DNA of 64,000 bases from Isochrysis galbana (lineage: Eukaryota; Haptophyta; Isochrysidales; Isochrysidaceae). This document shows, piece by piece, positions 62,824-64,000 of this stretch. The notes under the pieces were generated by a model. That model worked only from the letters and a program-made list of their open reading frames with translations. It had not been told where the DNA came from and ran no database searches. The stretch's first letter is position 1. Every line of letters starts with the position of its first letter. The position numbers and the translations under genes are program-made. The DNA is taken from assembly GCA_018136815.1 (NCBI GenBank), contig CM030934.1, positions 6,902,573 to 6,966,572 on the forward strand. The letters run 5' to 3'.

Positions 62824-63739
62824 ATGGCGATCTTCGACGGCACCCCTTTCCAACTGCTGGTCAACCCAGAGCTATCTGCTCCCGGATCATCCGTCTTCTC
62901 TTGTCAATGGTGGGCGCACGCAGGGCCGGGGAGACAACGACGAGGCGCCATCAGTTATTGAGAAGTGGTGGGACATCCCTGGCCTTGCCGAGGTGCGTAC
63001 TCATCTCCCTCGCTCCTCCCTCCCTTGCCCACCCCGTCCGCACACTCGAAGCGCTGTGCGAGCCCCTCGCCGGTGATGTGCGAATGTCTCTCGAGGGTCT
63101 GCTGGCTCTCGTTGTCATGCAGACAGCACGGAACGAGCGGGCTGCGCTCTAAGTGCCTTCATGAGCGTCCACTATGACGAGAGCGTTCAGGCGGAAGGTG
63201 GCCTATAGCTCATTGGCCAGCAACAGAAGAACCGAGTCAATACTACGGCCCTGGCGTGTGAATGAAGCCGTGGATCTTCCGCGTGCATTCCACCTCACCC
63301 ACCCCCAGGCAACTCACCTCATCGTCCACCAATTTTCTTCTGCAGGTGCACAACGACTTCACTCACTTTTTCTTCCAGCATGATTGTACCCTCGCACATG
63401 AAGCTCAACACGGCAATCAATTCGCACCAGACAAACCAATTTAGTGCCCCGATGCCGCTCCGCTTCTCCCGTGTGCGTGACACGGTGATTGCTGGAGATG
63501 CTACGGAGGACAACAGGTACTACCGCAGCAAGATGGAGGCGAGAACAATGACACTGACAGAGCTCCGCAATATCTGCATCATGGAAGAGCGGTTGCGGCC
63601 ACTCTTGTTCAGCGAAGATCCATGCCTAGCATTGAAGGTGTTTGCAAAGGGTTCGACACCGCCGCCATATCGGCCAAATGTGTCCCTATCCAAACACGCA
63701 TTGATTGAGGGGATGCTGAAGGCGGGCTGGCGCCCATGA
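62824..63739 (+). CDS. Unidentified multi-exon gene, structure unresolved
   Basis: Likely pieces, all plus strand: a start MAIFDGTPFQLLVNPELSAP at 62824; VIEKWWDIPGLAE ending at GTGCGT (62993), a plausible donor; LEALCEPLAGDVRMSLEGLL and VVMQTARNERAAL ending at a stop at 63150-63152; and a last exon from about 63379 after CTTCCAG, encoding MKLNTAINSHQTNQ, RVRDTVIAGDATEDNRYYRS and KHALIEGMLKAGWRP to a stop at 63737-63739. These are in different frames; no single join set satisfied me. The pieces look protein-like with good GC3 but match no family I know. It may be two genes. Confidence 0.35.
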
Positions 63740-64000
63740 CCCAATGACATCCGCTTAGAGTAGACTCACGAGTGGGACACGAGCTGATCTACATCTTTCC
63801 GCAGGACGGCGGTCTTCCTCATCCCGTCTAAACAGTGACCATTCTAATACGGTTGGTGAGCAGCGTGGCTGCACATCCTGTTCAGTCCCGTTTCCCCTAC
63901 AGTTGCGTTTGCCCCAGTGATGTACGTAGGGGGGCGGGAGTTGGTGGGTGTGTGGGGGAGTGAGGCTTTTCACCATCACCTCACGTCTACCTTCCAAATG
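63740..64000. other. Right-edge sequence, no gene seen
   Basis: A GTGTGG-rich patch near 63935-63960; nothing supported. Confidence 0.5.

Overview
This window looks like nuclear DNA of a photosynthetic eukaryote with a secondary (probably red-lineage) plastid. The main support is a psaE gene whose product carries an ER-type signal peptide followed by a short transit-like stretch (cleavage context A-S-A then L-A-P), the usual layout for proteins imported into complex plastids. Coding regions are GC-rich with strong GC3. At least one clear in-frame GT-AG intron is present, genes lie on both strands several kilobases apart, and the space between them is packed with decayed retrotransposons and DNA transposons. 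I cannot name the species. There is no ribosomal RNA, tRNA, CRISPR array or bacterial operon. A run of 100 N at 38234-38333 is an assembly gap.

Layout. 1-6.2 kb: a Ty3/gypsy element with chromodomain, broken by a 7-bp tandem duplication, plus long-terminal-repeat/leader sequence. 6.2-7.6 kb: an inverted Ty3 scrap, then an NFACT-R protein gene. 9.8-12.9 kb: a two-exon gene for a very long sugar-phosphate cyclase. 14.4-15.8 kb: a retroelement leader repeat and an unidentified gene with a frame switch. 17.1-18.6 kb: a TBC Rab-GAP gene (minus). 20.4-21.3 kb: a 2-oxoglutarate oxygenase-like gene (minus). 21.8-23.2 kb: retroelement leaders. 23.6-26.4 kb: NOC1/MAK21 ribosome biogenesis factor. 28.5-29.2 kb: a secreted protein. 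29.9-32.5 kb: LINE, Ty3 and hAT scraps and a long AC microsatellite. 32.5-36.9 kb: nested inverted repeats that enclose psaE and a cytochrome b561 fragment. 38.2-39.0 kb: a single-pass membrane protein gene (minus) interrupted by the gap. 39.9-44.5 kb: repeats, two hAT remnants and a large foldback. 45.2-48.4 kb: a gene with a vWA-associated domain, an F-box and a parallel beta-helix. 48.9-50.3 kb: repeats. 50.7-51.6 kb: an unidentified Cys-motif gene (minus). 52.2-55.0 kb: LINE and Ty3 deletion derivatives. 55.2-56.3 kb: a sulfotransferase gene (minus). 56.8-58.0 kb: retroelement-like sequence. 58.8-59.9 kb: a PhyH-type dioxygenase gene. 60.3-61.5 kb: a DIRS-like reverse transcriptase pseudogene (minus). 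62.8-63.7 kb: a multi-exon unidentified gene.

The host genes do not form an obvious pathway. They cover photosystem I, ribosome biogenesis, membrane traffic, ubiquitin ligation, sulfation, two Fe(II)/2-oxoglutarate enzymes and a sugar-phosphate cyclase, as expected of ordinary nuclear gene order. Several have long pyrimidine-rich tracts just before the start codon. The most unusual items are the nested inverted repeats around psaE and the b561 fragment, the oversized cyclase, the vWA/F-box/beta-helix architecture, and several short repeat families whose copies look like internally deleted retroelements.
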